Source of the DNA: Actinacidiphila bryophytorum
GTDB taxonomy: Bacteria > Actinomycetota > Actinomycetes > Streptomycetales > Streptomycetaceae
Direction: 5' to 3'
Length of the DNA: 64,000 nt
Assembly: GCF_016916835.1 (NCBI RefSeq)
Contig: NZ_JAFFIX010000012.1
Location: forward strand, 158,408-222,407
The notes under the pieces were generated by a model. It searched no databases, was not told the DNA's origin, and saw only the letters and a program-made list of their open reading frames with translations. Below are positions 40,822 through 49,695 of this stretch, piece after piece. How positions within the stretch are numbered: the first letter of the stretch is position 1; each line of letters starts with the position of its first letter. The position numbers and the translations under genes are program-made.

Positions 40822-40855
40822 CTGCGGGCGAACGGGTCCTGCGGGCGAGCGGGTC
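40822..40855. repeat. Two tandem 17-bp repeats in intergenic space
   Basis: CTGCGGGCGAACGGGTC (40822-40838) and CTGCGGGCGAGCGGGTC (40839-40855) differ at one position. They lie between convergent genes; no role seen. Confidence 0.8.
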
Positions 40856-40899
40856 CAGCGGGTGCCGTGATGGCCGCTCCCGACGGTGTGTCCTGCGGA

Positions 40900-41325
40900 T
40901 CAGCCCTTGGCGTTCGGGTGCTGGCCCTGCAGCTGCGCGCTCATGGCCGCGGACAGCACGGTGTTGCAGTACGGCACGGTGCCGGTGTTGGCGACGTACC
41001 TGGCGCTGAGCCAGCGCTCGTGGCTGGCGCCGCGCATCAGGTACCAGATGGTGTTGCCGTCGATGTTCTGGGCGCGGACCTTGCAGGTGAGGCCGACCTG
41101 CACGTTGTAGCCGACGAAGCCGACGACGGACGAGTCGGTGCTCGGGAACTGCCGTACGTTCAGGCCCACGGGCGAGGTGACAGTGCCGTACGGGAGAGCG
41201 GGTGCGGCCGTCACCGCCTGGGCGGGGGCCGCAGCCAGAAGTGCGCCCCCCATGGCGAGGGCTCCGGTCAGGGCGCCGACGGCGCGCTTCATACCGCGCC
41301 GGGCAGGGACAGGACGTGTCGACAT
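40900..41325 (-). CDS. Secreted SH3-like protein
   Basis: A 141-residue protein from ATG 41325. ATG at codon 12 is an internal alternative. The signal peptide (GMKRAVGALTGALAMGGALL) ends APAQA. A bacterial SH3 type 3-like domain follows: SPVGLNVRQFPSTDSSVVGF, then YNVQVGLTCKVRAQNIDGNT, and IWYLMRGASHERWLSARYVA. Two Cys (LTCKV and PYCNT) may pair. The tail is Gln/Asn-rich. Such domains bind cell-wall peptides or proteins. It is larger than, but similar in design to, the two proteins near 20 kb. No enzyme domain is attached, so a structural, binding or signalling role is expected. It is convergent with the membrane protein gene at 40344. Confidence 0.78.
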   Translation of the reverse strand: MSTRPVPARRGMKRAVGALTGALAMGGALLAAAPAQAVTAAPALPYGTVTSPVGLNVRQFPSTDSSVVGFVGYNVQVGLTCKVRAQNIDGNTIWYLMRGASHERWLSARYVANTGTVPYCNTVLSAAMSAQLQGQHPNAKG

Positions 41326-41418
41326 ATGCCGCTCCAGTTCTCGACAGCCGGGGCCGCGGAATGCGGCCGGTACGCGAGCGGAACCCTAGGACGGCGAGTG
41401 GCGACAAAAGGAGCGAAA

Positions 41419-41465
41419 CGCCCATCAGGGGACCTGTGGAGGCCTTCTTGTCAGCCTGATGGGCG
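41419..41465 (-). terminator. Terminator downstream of the PIG-L deacetylase gene
   Basis: Perfect 11-bp inverted repeat CGCCCATCAGG (41419-41429) / CCTGATGGGCG (41455-41465) around a 25-nt loop, placed 19 bp after the stop of the leftward gene at 41484. Confidence 0.7.
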
Positions 41466-41483
41466 TATCACGGGCGGACCGGG

Positions 41484-42368
41484 CTACCTCCCCCGCAGGC
41501 CGCTGAAGACGTCGTCCTCGGGGGTCGGCGTGCCGGTGGTGTCGCGGACCCTGACGAAGGTCTCCACGCCCAGCAGCCGGGCGAACTCCTGGCGGCCCAG
41601 CGCGGTGAAGAAGGCGTTGTCGGGCTGGCTCTCGTGGGCGGACAGCGCGTCGAACTTCTGGTCGGTGTAGCCGCTGATGTCGACCCAGGTCGTGATGTCC
41701 TCGTCGGGCAGGCCCAGGGACGGCGGCTCCCCCGCATCCGGCCCGCCCGCATCCGGCCCGCCCGCATCCGGCTCGCCCGCCACCTGCTCGGCGGACGCCG
41801 CCGCCTCGTCGCTCATCCTGCTGATCAGCTCCGCGATCGTGGTGCGCGGCATCGTCGTCCAGTAAACCTTGGCGGGCTGCTCGTCGGCGCTCAGCCGGTC
41901 GAGGGCCGCCACCGTGATCCGATGGGCCTGGATGTGGTCGGGGTGGCCGTAGAAGCCGTTCTCGTCATAGGTGACGACCACGTCGGGCCGCTCCCGCCGC
42001 ATCACCGCCGCGAGCCGCTCGGCCGCGACGGGCACCGGCACGGTCCAGAAGGAACCGGGGGCGTCGTTGGTCGGCCAGCCCATCATGCCGGAGTCGGCGT
42101 ACCCGAGCAGCTCCAGCTGCGAGACCCCCAGAAGCTCGCAGCTCTTGGCGAGTTCGGCCCCGCGCAGGGCCGCCACCGCCTGCGGGTCGTGCCCCGGCTG
42201 CCCGGGTTTCGTACCGCCGGGTCCGTCACCGCACCGGCCGTCGGTGCAGGTGACCAGCACCGTGCGCACCCCCTCCGCCGCGCTGCGCGCCAGCAGCCCG
42301 CCGGTGCCGCTGGCCTCGTCGTCGGGATGTGCGTGCACTGCCATCAGTGTCAGCGGTCGTTCGGACAC
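41484..42368 (-). CDS. PIG-L family deacetylase (MshB/Mca-like)
   Basis: A 294-residue protein from GTG 42368. GTG at 42374 is too near the AAAGGG ribosome site. The zinc motif AVHAHPDDEASGTGG is at the N terminus, and YDENGFYGHPDHIQAHR supplies the second zinc His and oxyanion residues. Both are hallmarks of the GlcNAc-PI deacetylase/LmbE fold shared by MshB (mycothiol biosynthesis deacetylase) and Mca (mycothiol S-conjugate amidase). LLGYADSGMMGWPTNDAPGS resembles the substrate loop of those enzymes but is not identical. An insertion with three AGGPD-like repeats from a 15-bp tandem repeat is unusual. It probably acts on an N-acetylated sugar or mycothiol conjugate; the true mshB or mca may lie elsewhere. 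It is divergent from the YihY gene. Confidence 0.85.
   Translation of the reverse strand: MSERPLTLMAVHAHPDDEASGTGGLLARSAAEGVRTVLVTCTDGRCGDGPGGTKPGQPGHDPQAVAALRGAELAKSCELLGVSQLELLGYADSGMMGWPTNDAPGSFWTVPVPVAAERLAAVMRRERPDVVVTYDENGFYGHPDHIQAHRITVAALDRLSADEQPAKVYWTTMPRTTIAELISRMSDEAAASAEQVAGEPDAGGPDAGGPDAGEPPSLGLPDEDITTWVDISGYTDQKFDALSAHESQPDNAFFTALGRQEFARLLGVETFVRVRDTTGTPTPEDDVFSGLRGR
41731..41775 (-). repeat. Three 15-bp tandem repeats inside the PIG-L gene
   Basis: CCCGCATCCGGCCCG at 41731-41745 and 41746-41760, with a one-base variant at 41761-41775. In the minus-strand protein this is a short acidic Gly/Pro/Asp repeat in a surface loop. Probably length-variable. Confidence 0.9.
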
Positions 42369-42530
42369 GGACACCCTTTCTTCTGCCGGGCTCTCCTGAC
42401 GGAAAGCCCCTGCCGTCACTCTAACCAACCCCGGGCGCAGCCCCCCGAGGCCGGCGGCATGCCGAATTCCGTATCCGTGTCCCCGTGTCGGCGCGGGGAG
42501 CGGGCGGCGGCGAGGAGATAGGAAAAGGGG

Positions 42531-43379
42531 GTGAGCCACGAGGACGAAGCCACGTCCGGACCAGAGGGCCGATGGCCCCGGTGGCGGAGGCGCTGGGACG
42601 CGTCCTCCGCCGCGCTGGTGGTGCGGCGGGGTGCCGAGATGGAGCTGATGGCCCGGGCGCTGAGCTTCGCCGCCCTGAGTCTGCTCACCCTGCTGCCGCT
42701 GGTGACCCTGGTCGGTGCCGTCGACCCGCACAGCGGGCTGGGAGCGGGGAAGTTCCTGGGGCGCGTGCTGGGCCTGTCGCCCTCGTCCCAGGAGCGCATC
42801 TCCGAGCTGGTCGTCAATCCGGCGCAGACCCTGCGCCGCACCACGGCGTTCGGCCTGGCCGTGCTCGCCGCGTTCGGCCTCACCTTCGGAACGGCGCTCC
42901 AGACGGGCTACGAGAAGACGTGGAATCTCCGGGCGGCCCACTGGCACGCCCTGTGGCGCCATGTCATCTGGCTCGCGCTGTTCGTCGGCTACCTCCTGGT
43001 GGCCGTCGCGGCGCTCGGGCACGGCACGACGGTCGGCGAGCAGGCCGTGGGGGGCACGGCCACGGTGGCCGTCTCGCTGCTCTTCTTCTGGTGGTCCCAG
43101 CGGTTCCTGCTCGTCGGACGCGTGACCTGGCGGGCGCTGCTGCCGGGCGCGGTGGCGACGACGCTGGGCCTGGTGGGCCTGCGGATCTTCTCCGGTCTGG
43201 TCTTCTCTCCGCTGATCGCCTCCAACGCGGTGACCTACGGCCCGGTCGGCACGATCCTGGTCGTCCAGTCCTGGCTGACCGGCGTGGGGTTCGTCGTGTA
43301 CGGGGGCGCGGTCCTCGGGCGCGTGCTGCACCAGCGGCACACGGCACAGGGGCGGGCGGGCGACAGCAGCCGGCGCTGA
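42531..43379 (+). CDS. YihY/BrkB family membrane protein
   Basis: A 282-residue protein from GTG 42531, preceded by AGGAGATAGGAAAAGGGG. Six hydrophobic segments are visible, such as LSLLTLLPLVTLVGAV, FGLAVLAAFGLTFG and VIWLALFVGYLLVAVAALG, with a conserved Trp-rich interhelical loop YEKTWNLRAAHWHALW and a Pro-containing VQSWLTGVGFVVYG near the end. This matches the YihY family (formerly called virulence factor BrkB), which are membrane proteins without an established biochemical role, once misnamed RNase BN. Short cytoplasmic tails are charged. No partner gene is evident. Confidence 0.85.
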   Translation: MSHEDEATSGPEGRWPRWRRRWDASSAALVVRRGAEMELMARALSFAALSLLTLLPLVTLVGAVDPHSGLGAGKFLGRVLGLSPSSQERISELVVNPAQTLRRTTAFGLAVLAAFGLTFGTALQTGYEKTWNLRAAHWHALWRHVIWLALFVGYLLVAVAALGHGTTVGEQAVGGTATVAVSLLFFWWSQRFLLVGRVTWRALLPGAVATTLGLVGLRIFSGLVFSPLIASNAVTYGPVGTILVVQSWLTGVGFVVYGGAVLGRVLHQRHTAQGRAGDSSRR

Positions 43380-43477
43380 ACCGGCGGCAAGATCAGCGCT
43401 TGTTGCACCAGTCGGGCGACGCCTGATAGGACTGTGAAAGCCGTTACTGTCACATGGTCGACACCGCGGGGGTTCAT

Positions 43478-46400
43478 GTGGTCGCCACGGCTTCTCTTAC
43501 GTCGCCGCGCCGCCGCCCCGATCCCTCGCACCGCCCCCGCAGGCGCCTTCCCGCGGCCGCCAGGCGCTCGACCCGGCACGGCCTCGTGCTCGCCGCCGTC
43601 GCGGCGACCGTCCTGCTGTGTGCGACGGCGCTCTCCACCGTGGCCGCGCTGGCGGGCAGTTCCGTCCGCTCGGAGACCGTACAGCGGCTGGCCGCCGACA
43701 CCGACGCACAGGTCTCGGTCAACGCCTCCTACCGGGCCGACGGGATGGCGGCGGCCGACCAGGGGGTGCGTGCCGCCGCCGCGAGGGTCTTCGGCGGTGT
43801 CCCGCAGCGGACCTACGTGGGCCTGCTGGGGACGTCCGCGGTCTCGGTGGCGGGGGTGGACGGTGCCGAGGGCGCCCCGGACGGTCCCGGCGCCGCCGGG
43901 CTGCACCCGGTCGCCGTACAAGGCGCGGCGGCCTTCGGGCAGCTGGTCGCCGGGCACTGGCCCGCCGGTACGGCCGACGCGCCCGCCGAGGCCTTCACCT
44001 CGCTGCCCTCCGTCCGGGTCGGCACCGGCAGCACCACTCCGGTGGACGCGGCCGTGCCCCAGGAGCTGGCCAGCCGCCTCCGGCTCGCCCCCGGGTCGCA
44101 ACTGCGCCTGATGGACGCCTTCGAGCGCACCATGACCCTGCGAATATCCGGCGTCTTCCGCGCGGCCGGACCTGCCGGCTTCTGGCCCGCCATGGCCGGG
44201 GACCTGGGCGAGGGCAGCACCGCCGCGCAGAAGCTGCTGGTCGTCCCGCCCGCGGCGCTGAACGGCAGCGCCGTGCTGAACGGGACGGTGACGGCCCACT
44301 GGAGCGTGCAGCCCGACTACTCCCGCCTCGGCGCGGGAAGCCTGACCGGCCTGCGCGACCGCGTCCGCGCCTTCACCGGCAGCCGCACCGGGGTCTCGGT
44401 CTTCGGCGGGAACCAGCCGTCCCTGCAGGACCTGACGGTGTCCTCGGGTCTTCCCGGCGCGATCGACGCACTGGCCGTACCGACCGTGGCCGCCCGCTCC
44501 TCGCTGTATCTGCCGATGGTGATGCTGGCGGTCCTGGCGCTCGCCACCTTGATGCTGTCCGCCCGTCAGATGACCGTGCACCGGCGCGGCGAGCTGGCCC
44601 TGCAGCAGGCCAGGGGCTCCGGCACCCTGCGGCTGCTGCGCGGCGCGGTGGCCGAGTGGGCGGTCACCGGGGTGCCGGCGGCTGTGGCCGCGCCGTACGC
44701 GGCCGGGCTGCTGCACCCGGGCAGCCGGGGCACCGGCGCATGGGCGGCGGTCGGCGTGACCCTGCTGGTGCACGCGGGTGCGGTGCTGCTGCCCGTCCTG
44801 CCCACCACCCGGCTCCGCACGGCCCGCGGCTCACGGGCCGCGGCGGCCCAGCGGCTGGGCGCCGACCTGGCGCTGCTGGCCGTCGCGGTCGCGGGGTACG
44901 TGGAACTGCGGCGGCACCGCTCGCTGCTGGGCGGCGGCCTCGGCGGCGGTGTGGCCGTGGACCCGGTCCTGGTGCTCGTTCCCGCGCTGGTCGGCGGGGC
45001 CGCGGCGCTGCTCCTGCTGCGGCTGCTGCCGCTGACCTCGCGGCTGCTCGACGTGCTGGGCCGCCGCAGCCGGGGCCTGGTGCTCGCACTGGCCGGGTGG
45101 CAGCTGAGCCGGCGGGCCGCGCGCAACGCCGGTCCGGTGGCGCTGATGTGCCTGGCGGTGTCGGTGAGCGCCTTCGCCACCACCGCGCTGGCGTGCCTGG
45201 GCGGACTGGCCTCGGAGCAGGCCGCCTTCACCGTCGGCGCGGACGTCAGGGCCGTATCGTCCAAGCAGGACAGCTACCCCGCCGCGGTGCTGGGGTCCGC
45301 CTACCGCGCGCTGCCCGGGGTGACGGCCGTGGCGCCGGTGACCCGGACCACCGCGAACCTGCCCGGCGGCTCCACCGAGACCCTGGTCGGCACCGTCGCG
45401 GGCCCCGCGCCCCGCACCGCGCCCGAGGTCCCCGCGGGGATCGCCCTGCCCGGGCGTCCGACCGCGGTGCTGCTGGACGAGCGGCTGCGCAGCGACGGCA
45501 GCACCGCCGCCCCGCGGATCGTGCTGACCGTGCAGGACGCGACCGGCCTCGACAGCACCGTGTCGGCCGCGCTGCCCCCCGCCGACGGCGCCAGGCACAC
45601 CGTCGCCGTCCCGCTGGACGTCGCGCTCAGCGGCGGCCACCCGCGCGCGTACCCGCTGACGGTGACCGCCGTCGACGTGCTGCCGCAGCAGAACGTCCGT
45701 CCCGCGCTGCTGGACCTGGAGCTGATCCGGGTGGGCTCGCGCGGCACTTCGGACACCTGGGCCGCGGCCCCCTCCGGCGGGCAGCGCTGGATCGACCGCA
45801 CCGAGCACGCGGCGGACGCCACCGCGGGCGCCTGCCGGGGCGACGACTCCGGCGGATACCCCTACGACGGGCCGCCGGGGGTGTGCTCGGTGCAGCAGCC
45901 CGGCGGCCCGGACCTGCTGCGGGCCACCGTCAGCACGGGCTTCCGCGGCTCGCCCGCGGTCGGCGCCGGCACCGCGGAGGAGGCGACGCCCACCAAGCCC
46001 GGCGGCCAGGTGCGGCTGGTGGCAGGCCCGGCCGGCGACCCGGCCCCGCTGCCGGTGCTCGCCGACGCGCAGGCGCTGCGCGAAGGCCACCTGGCGGTGG
46101 GGGCCACCACCATGCTGGACGTGGGACCCGGTGAGCCGCTGCCCGCCAAGGTCGTGGGCAGGGTCGACGCGCTGCCCGGTCTCGGCCGCGCGCAGGGGCA
46201 TCTGATCGCCGACCAGCGCCGGCTCGCCGGCGCGCTCACATGGGCCGGCGCGCTCCCGCAGGACCCCGCCTTCTGGTGGATCAGCAGCACGGACAGCGCC
46301 CGCACGGCCGCCGCCGCCCGGGCGCAGCCCGCCCTGGGCGCGGTGACCACCACCGCGGGCACCGCGCAGGCCTTGCAGACCGACCCCTACCGCAGCGGGC

Positions 46401-46825
46401 TGCGCCGGGTGCTCGAACTGGTCCGCGACCTGGCCCCCGGCTTCGCGGTCATCGCCTTCACCGTGCACGCGGTGATCTCCACCCGGGAGCGGCGCAGGGA
46501 GTTCGCCCTGCTGCGGGCCACGGGGGTGCGCGCCACGAGCCTGTCGGCACTGCTGGGCGCCGAGCAGTTGAGCCTGGCGCTCTTCGCGGTGCTCCCGGGG
46601 GCGCTGATGGGCATGGCCCTGGCGTCCGCGGTGCTCCCGCTGGTCACCGTGGACGACAGCGGGCAGGCCCCGTATCCGCCGCTGCCGCTGGTGCTGCCCT
46701 GGCGGACCGTGGTGGTGACCGCGGTGGCGACGGCCGTGGCCATCAGCGCGGTCGTGCTGGTGCTGGCCCGGCTGCTGGCGCGGGTGGACCTGGTGCGCGT
46801 CCTGCGGGCCGGGGAGGACCGATGA
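43478..46825 (+). CDS. ABC transporter permease, large FtsX/MacB type (1)
   Basis: A 1115-residue protein. I chose GTG 43478, with GCGGGGG 5 bp upstream. ATG 43454 is an in-frame alternative. After a basic N terminus there is a membrane helix (HGLVLAAVAATVLLCATAL), a large extracytoplasmic domain, then FtsX-type blocks of helices, LYLPMVMLAVLALATLMLSA with ARQMTVHRRGELALQQARGS, and a second copy near the C terminus, FAVIAFTVHAVISTRERRRE with LLRATGVRATSLSALLG. The internal duplication is the usual FtsX-permease layout. Such proteins act mechanically on lipoproteins, peptides or envelope components. Its stop overlaps the start of the second permease by 4 bp (ATGA). The ATPase is on the opposite strand beyond it. 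Confidence 0.87.
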   Translation: MVATASLTSPRRRPDPSHRPRRRLPAAARRSTRHGLVLAAVAATVLLCATALSTVAALAGSSVRSETVQRLAADTDAQVSVNASYRADGMAAADQGVRAAAARVFGGVPQRTYVGLLGTSAVSVAGVDGAEGAPDGPGAAGLHPVAVQGAAAFGQLVAGHWPAGTADAPAEAFTSLPSVRVGTGSTTPVDAAVPQELASRLRLAPGSQLRLMDAFERTMTLRISGVFRAAGPAGFWPAMAGDLGEGSTAAQKLLVVPPAALNGSAVLNGTVTAHWSVQPDYSRLGAGSLTGLRDRVRAFTGSRTGVSVFGGNQPSLQDLTVSSGLPGAIDALAVPTVAARSSLYLPMVMLAVLALATLMLSARQMTVHRRGELALQQARGSGTLRLLRGAVAEWAVTGVPAAVAAPYAAGLLHPGSRGTGAWAAVGVTLLVHAGAVLLPVLPTTRLRTARGSRAAAAQRLGADLALLAVAVAGYVELRRHRSLLGGGLGGGVAVDPVLVLVPALVGGAAALLLLRLLPLTSRLLDVLGRRSRGLVLALAGWQLSRRAARNAGPVALMCLAVSVSAFATTALACLGGLASEQAAFTVGADVRAVSSKQDSYPAAVLGSAYRALPGVTAVAPVTRTTANLPGGSTETLVGTVAGPAPRTAPEVPAGIALPGRPTAVLLDERLRSDGSTAAPRIVLTVQDATGLDSTVSAALPPADGARHTVAVPLDVALSGGHPRAYPLTVTAVDVLPQQNVRPALLDLELIRVGSRGTSDTWAAAPSGGQRWIDRTEHAADATAGACRGDDSGGYPYDGPPGVCSVQQPGGPDLLRATVSTGFRGSPAVGAGTAEEATPTKPGGQVRLVAGPAGDPAPLPVLADAQALREGHLAVGATTMLDVGPGEPLPAKVVGRVDALPGLGRAQGHLIADQRRLAGALTWAGALPQDPAFWWISSTDSARTAAAARAQPALGAVTTTAGTAQALQTDPYRSGLRRVLELVRDLAPGFAVIAFTVHAVISTRERRREFALLRATGVRATSLSALLGAEQLSLALFAVLPGALMGMALASAVLPLVTVDDSGQAPYPPLPLVLPWRTVVVTAVATAVAISAVVLVLARLLARVDLVRVLRAGEDR

Positions 46826-49695
46826 GGCGGGCAGCAACACAGGGCGGGAAGGGGCAGGCCGTGGCGCGAGCACGGGGCAGGCGCGGGGCGACGGCGCTGC
46901 GCCTGGTCCGCAAGGAGGTCAGGGGCGACCTGCCGCTGCTGGCCTTCCTGGCGGTGCTGGTCCTGGCGCTGGCCGGGCTGTGCGCGTGGGCGCCGGCCGT
47001 CGCGGGCCGCCAGGAGGACCGGGCGCTGCGGCAGCGGATCGCGGCCGCACAGGACGAGGCGCCGCTGGTCACCCTGAGCACGGCGCCCGAGGTCTTCGCC
47101 GCCGAGTCGCCCACCGTCGACATGGCGAGGCTGCTCGCCGACGGGCGCGCGCTGCACGACCGGCTCGGCGGCCCCGCGGCAGGCGACCTCGCCTTCGCCG
47201 CGGGCGGCAGCTACGACTACCGGCCCGCCGCCCTCACCGCACCGCCCCCGCACGGGGGTCCGGTCACCAGCACCGAGCTGACCGTCAGCCACCTCCCGGC
47301 CGCGCAGGGCCGTCTGAGCTACGTCAGCGGCCGTGCGCCTGCCGACGACACCCCGCTCGGGGCACCGCCGCAGATCGCCCTGTCGCAGAGCACCGCACAG
47401 GCCCTGGGCGTCGGGACCGGCAGCCGGCTCGCCCTCGAATTCGCCCCGACGCCCGCCGTACAGCAGTCACCTCCGCACGTCGCGCTCGTGGTGAGCGGTG
47501 TTTTCCGCACGACGGCCGGCGCGGACGGCTTCTGGAGCAGCCAGCCCACACTGGCCCAGCCGACGCGCCACCCGGCGGAGCGGTCCGCGGGCACAGTGCT
47601 GTCCGTACGCGGCCTGGTCGGCACCGACGCCGCCGACCGGCTCGCGCAGGCGGGGGTTTCGGGGCCGCAGGTGACCTGGCAGCTGCGCGCCGACCTGCAC
47701 GGAGCGGCCGTCGACCGCGCCCACGCGCTGACCGGGCCGCTGTCCCAGTTCGGCGCCGACCTGAACGCCGACCTGTGCCAGGGCGTCGACCCGGTCACCG
47801 GCGACATCAGCTGCCACGTCGGCGACCAGCAGACGGGACCGCTCCGGGTGACCGACGCGCTCACCCCGCTGCTCGACGCCTTCACCGCACAGGACCACCA
47901 GGCCAGGGCGCTCGCGTCGTTCGCCGTCGACTCGCTGGCCGCGGTCGCGCTGGCCACCACCGCCGTCGCCGTACGGCTGCTGCTGCGGCGCAGGGCGGCG
48001 TATCTGCGGCTGCAGCGCGCGCGGGGCGCGTCGACGGCGCGGCTGGTCGTGCTGCGCAGCGCCGTCGCGTGGCCGGTGGTGCTGGTCGCCGCCCTGCTCG
48101 GCTTCGCGGGCGGACGGTACCTGGCTCCCGGCGGTACGTCCGGGTCCGCGCAGCCGGTGGCTGCCGCCGCGTCCGCCGCGGCGGTGGCGCTGACGGTGTC
48201 GCTGCTGACCTGGCTGGCGGTGCGCGAACCGGCCAGGGCGCGCAGGCGGCGGCGCCCGCGCCGCAGGGCCGTGGGCGGCCGCCGCGTCGTCATGGAGCTG
48301 ACGGTGCTGCTCGCGGCGGGCGCGGGCCTGGCCGCGCTGCGGTCGCAGGGGCCCGACCAGGTGCTGGGCGCGGTGCCGGTGCTGGTGGCGCTGGCCGCGG
48401 TGCTGGTCCTGCTGCGCCTCTACCCGCTCGCGCTGCGGCTCCTCCTGCGGCAGACCCGGCGCGGCCGGGGCACCGTGGGCTTCGTCGGGGTGGCCAGGGC
48501 CGCCCATGACGCCCCGGCGACGGGCCTCGCCCTCTTCGTCCTGGTCCTCACGCTCGGCACCGCCGTCTTCGGCGGCCTGGTGCAGCGCACGGTCGACGAC
48601 GGGCTGGCCGCGGGCGCCGCCTGGAGCGCCGGCGCCGACGCCAGTGCGACCGCCGCCGGGAACACCGCCCCCGCGCCGGGCGCGCTGACCGGCACCCCCG
48701 GGATACGTACCGCGCTCCAGCACCTGCACACCATGGAGCTGGTCGGACGCGCCGACGGTGCGGTGGTCTCCCCCGTCGCCGTGGTCACCGTGGACCCCCG
48801 CCAACTGGCCGCCGTCGCCCCGCGGTCGCCGCTGGCCCGCGCCCTGGTGCCCGCGCTGGCCGCCGCGCCGCCGGGGGCCGGTGCCACGGTCACCCTCCCG
48901 GCCTTCGTGTCGCCCGATCTGCCGAGCGGCCGCGGGGGCTTCACCTCCACCGTCCAGGCCGACGGCAGGCCCCCGGCGCACATCGCCTGGAACCCTGTCG
49001 GCACCCTCACCACAGCTCAGTTGCACGACCCGCTGCTCGGCCCCGTCACGGCCCAGATCCCGGCCGGGACCCCGATGGTGATCACCACCGCCTCCGCGGA
49101 GTACCTGATGTCGCAGCGCGCCTCGGGGAGCACCGTCCTGCTGCTCCAGGGCGCGGGTCCCGCCGCCCCCGATGCCGCGGTCCTGCGGTCGGCGGCGACC
49201 AGGGCGCTCGGTCCGCTGTCCAGGGTCGGCACCCGCTCCCAGACGCTCAGCGCGCTGCGCGCGGACGGGCTGACCAGCGGTCTCGGGACCGTCTACGCCA
49301 CCGCGTCGGCCCTGGCCGCGCTGGCGGGCCTGCTCGCGGTCGCCCTGGAGCTGGTCCTCACCTCGCACGAGCGCAGCCGCACCACGTCCTTCCTGCGGAC
49401 CCTCGGGCTGGACGGCAGGCAGGCCCGCGCCATGCACGTCCTGCAACTGCTGCCGCTCGCCGTCGCCTCGGCGGTGGGCGGCACGCTGCTGGGCCTTGTC
49501 GAGCCGCGGCTGATGGCGAAGGCGATGGACCTGCGCCAGTTCACCGGCGGCCCGGCGCAGCCCGCCCTGCGGGCCGACTACTCGCTCACCCTCGCGCTCG
49601 TCGCCGGTGTCGTCGTGCTGATCCTCGCCGCGGCGGCCGCGGAGACCGCACTGGCGCGCAGGCGCCGGTTGGCTTCGGTCCTACGCCTGGCCTGA
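46822..49695 (+). CDS. ABC transporter permease, large FtsX/MacB type (2)
   Basis: A 957-residue protein from ATG 46822, overlapping the previous stop. It has the same plan as its partner: a first helix LLAFLAVLVLALAGLCAWAP, a large extracellular domain with few Cys, a three-helix FtsX block (SFAVDSLAAVALATTAVAVR, with YLRLQRARGASTARLVVLR), a second extracellular domain, and a final block ending VAGVVVLILAAAAAETALAR. The 3' end overlaps the convergent ATPase gene by 15 bp (49681-49695). The pair probably forms a heterodimeric membrane part. Transport substrate is unknown. No nearby two-component genes suggest a bacitracin-sensing role. Confidence 0.86.
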   Translation: MRRAATQGGKGQAVARARGRRGATALRLVRKEVRGDLPLLAFLAVLVLALAGLCAWAPAVAGRQEDRALRQRIAAAQDEAPLVTLSTAPEVFAAESPTVDMARLLADGRALHDRLGGPAAGDLAFAAGGSYDYRPAALTAPPPHGGPVTSTELTVSHLPAAQGRLSYVSGRAPADDTPLGAPPQIALSQSTAQALGVGTGSRLALEFAPTPAVQQSPPHVALVVSGVFRTTAGADGFWSSQPTLAQPTRHPAERSAGTVLSVRGLVGTDAADRLAQAGVSGPQVTWQLRADLHGAAVDRAHALTGPLSQFGADLNADLCQGVDPVTGDISCHVGDQQTGPLRVTDALTPLLDAFTAQDHQARALASFAVDSLAAVALATTAVAVRLLLRRRAAYLRLQRARGASTARLVVLRSAVAWPVVLVAALLGFAGGRYLAPGGTSGSAQPVAAAASAAAVALTVSLLTWLAVREPARARRRRRPRRRAVGGRRVVMELTVLLAAGAGLAALRSQGPDQVLGAVPVLVALAAVLVLLRLYPLALRLLLRQTRRGRGTVGFVGVARAAHDAPATGLALFVLVLTLGTAVFGGLVQRTVDDGLAAGAAWSAGADASATAAGNTAPAPGALTGTPGIRTALQHLHTMELVGRADGAVVSPVAVVTVDPRQLAAVAPRSPLARALVPALAAAPPGAGATVTLPAFVSPDLPSGRGGFTSTVQADGRPPAHIAWNPVGTLTTAQLHDPLLGPVTAQIPAGTPMVITTASAEYLMSQRASGSTVLLLQGAGPAAPDAAVLRSAATRALGPLSRVGTRSQTLSALRADGLTSGLGTVYATASALAALAGLLAVALELVLTSHERSRTTSFLRTLGLDGRQARAMHVLQLLPLAVASAVGGTLLGLVEPRLMAKAMDLRQFTGGPAQPALRADYSLTLALVAGVVVLILAAAAAETALARRRRLASVLRLA

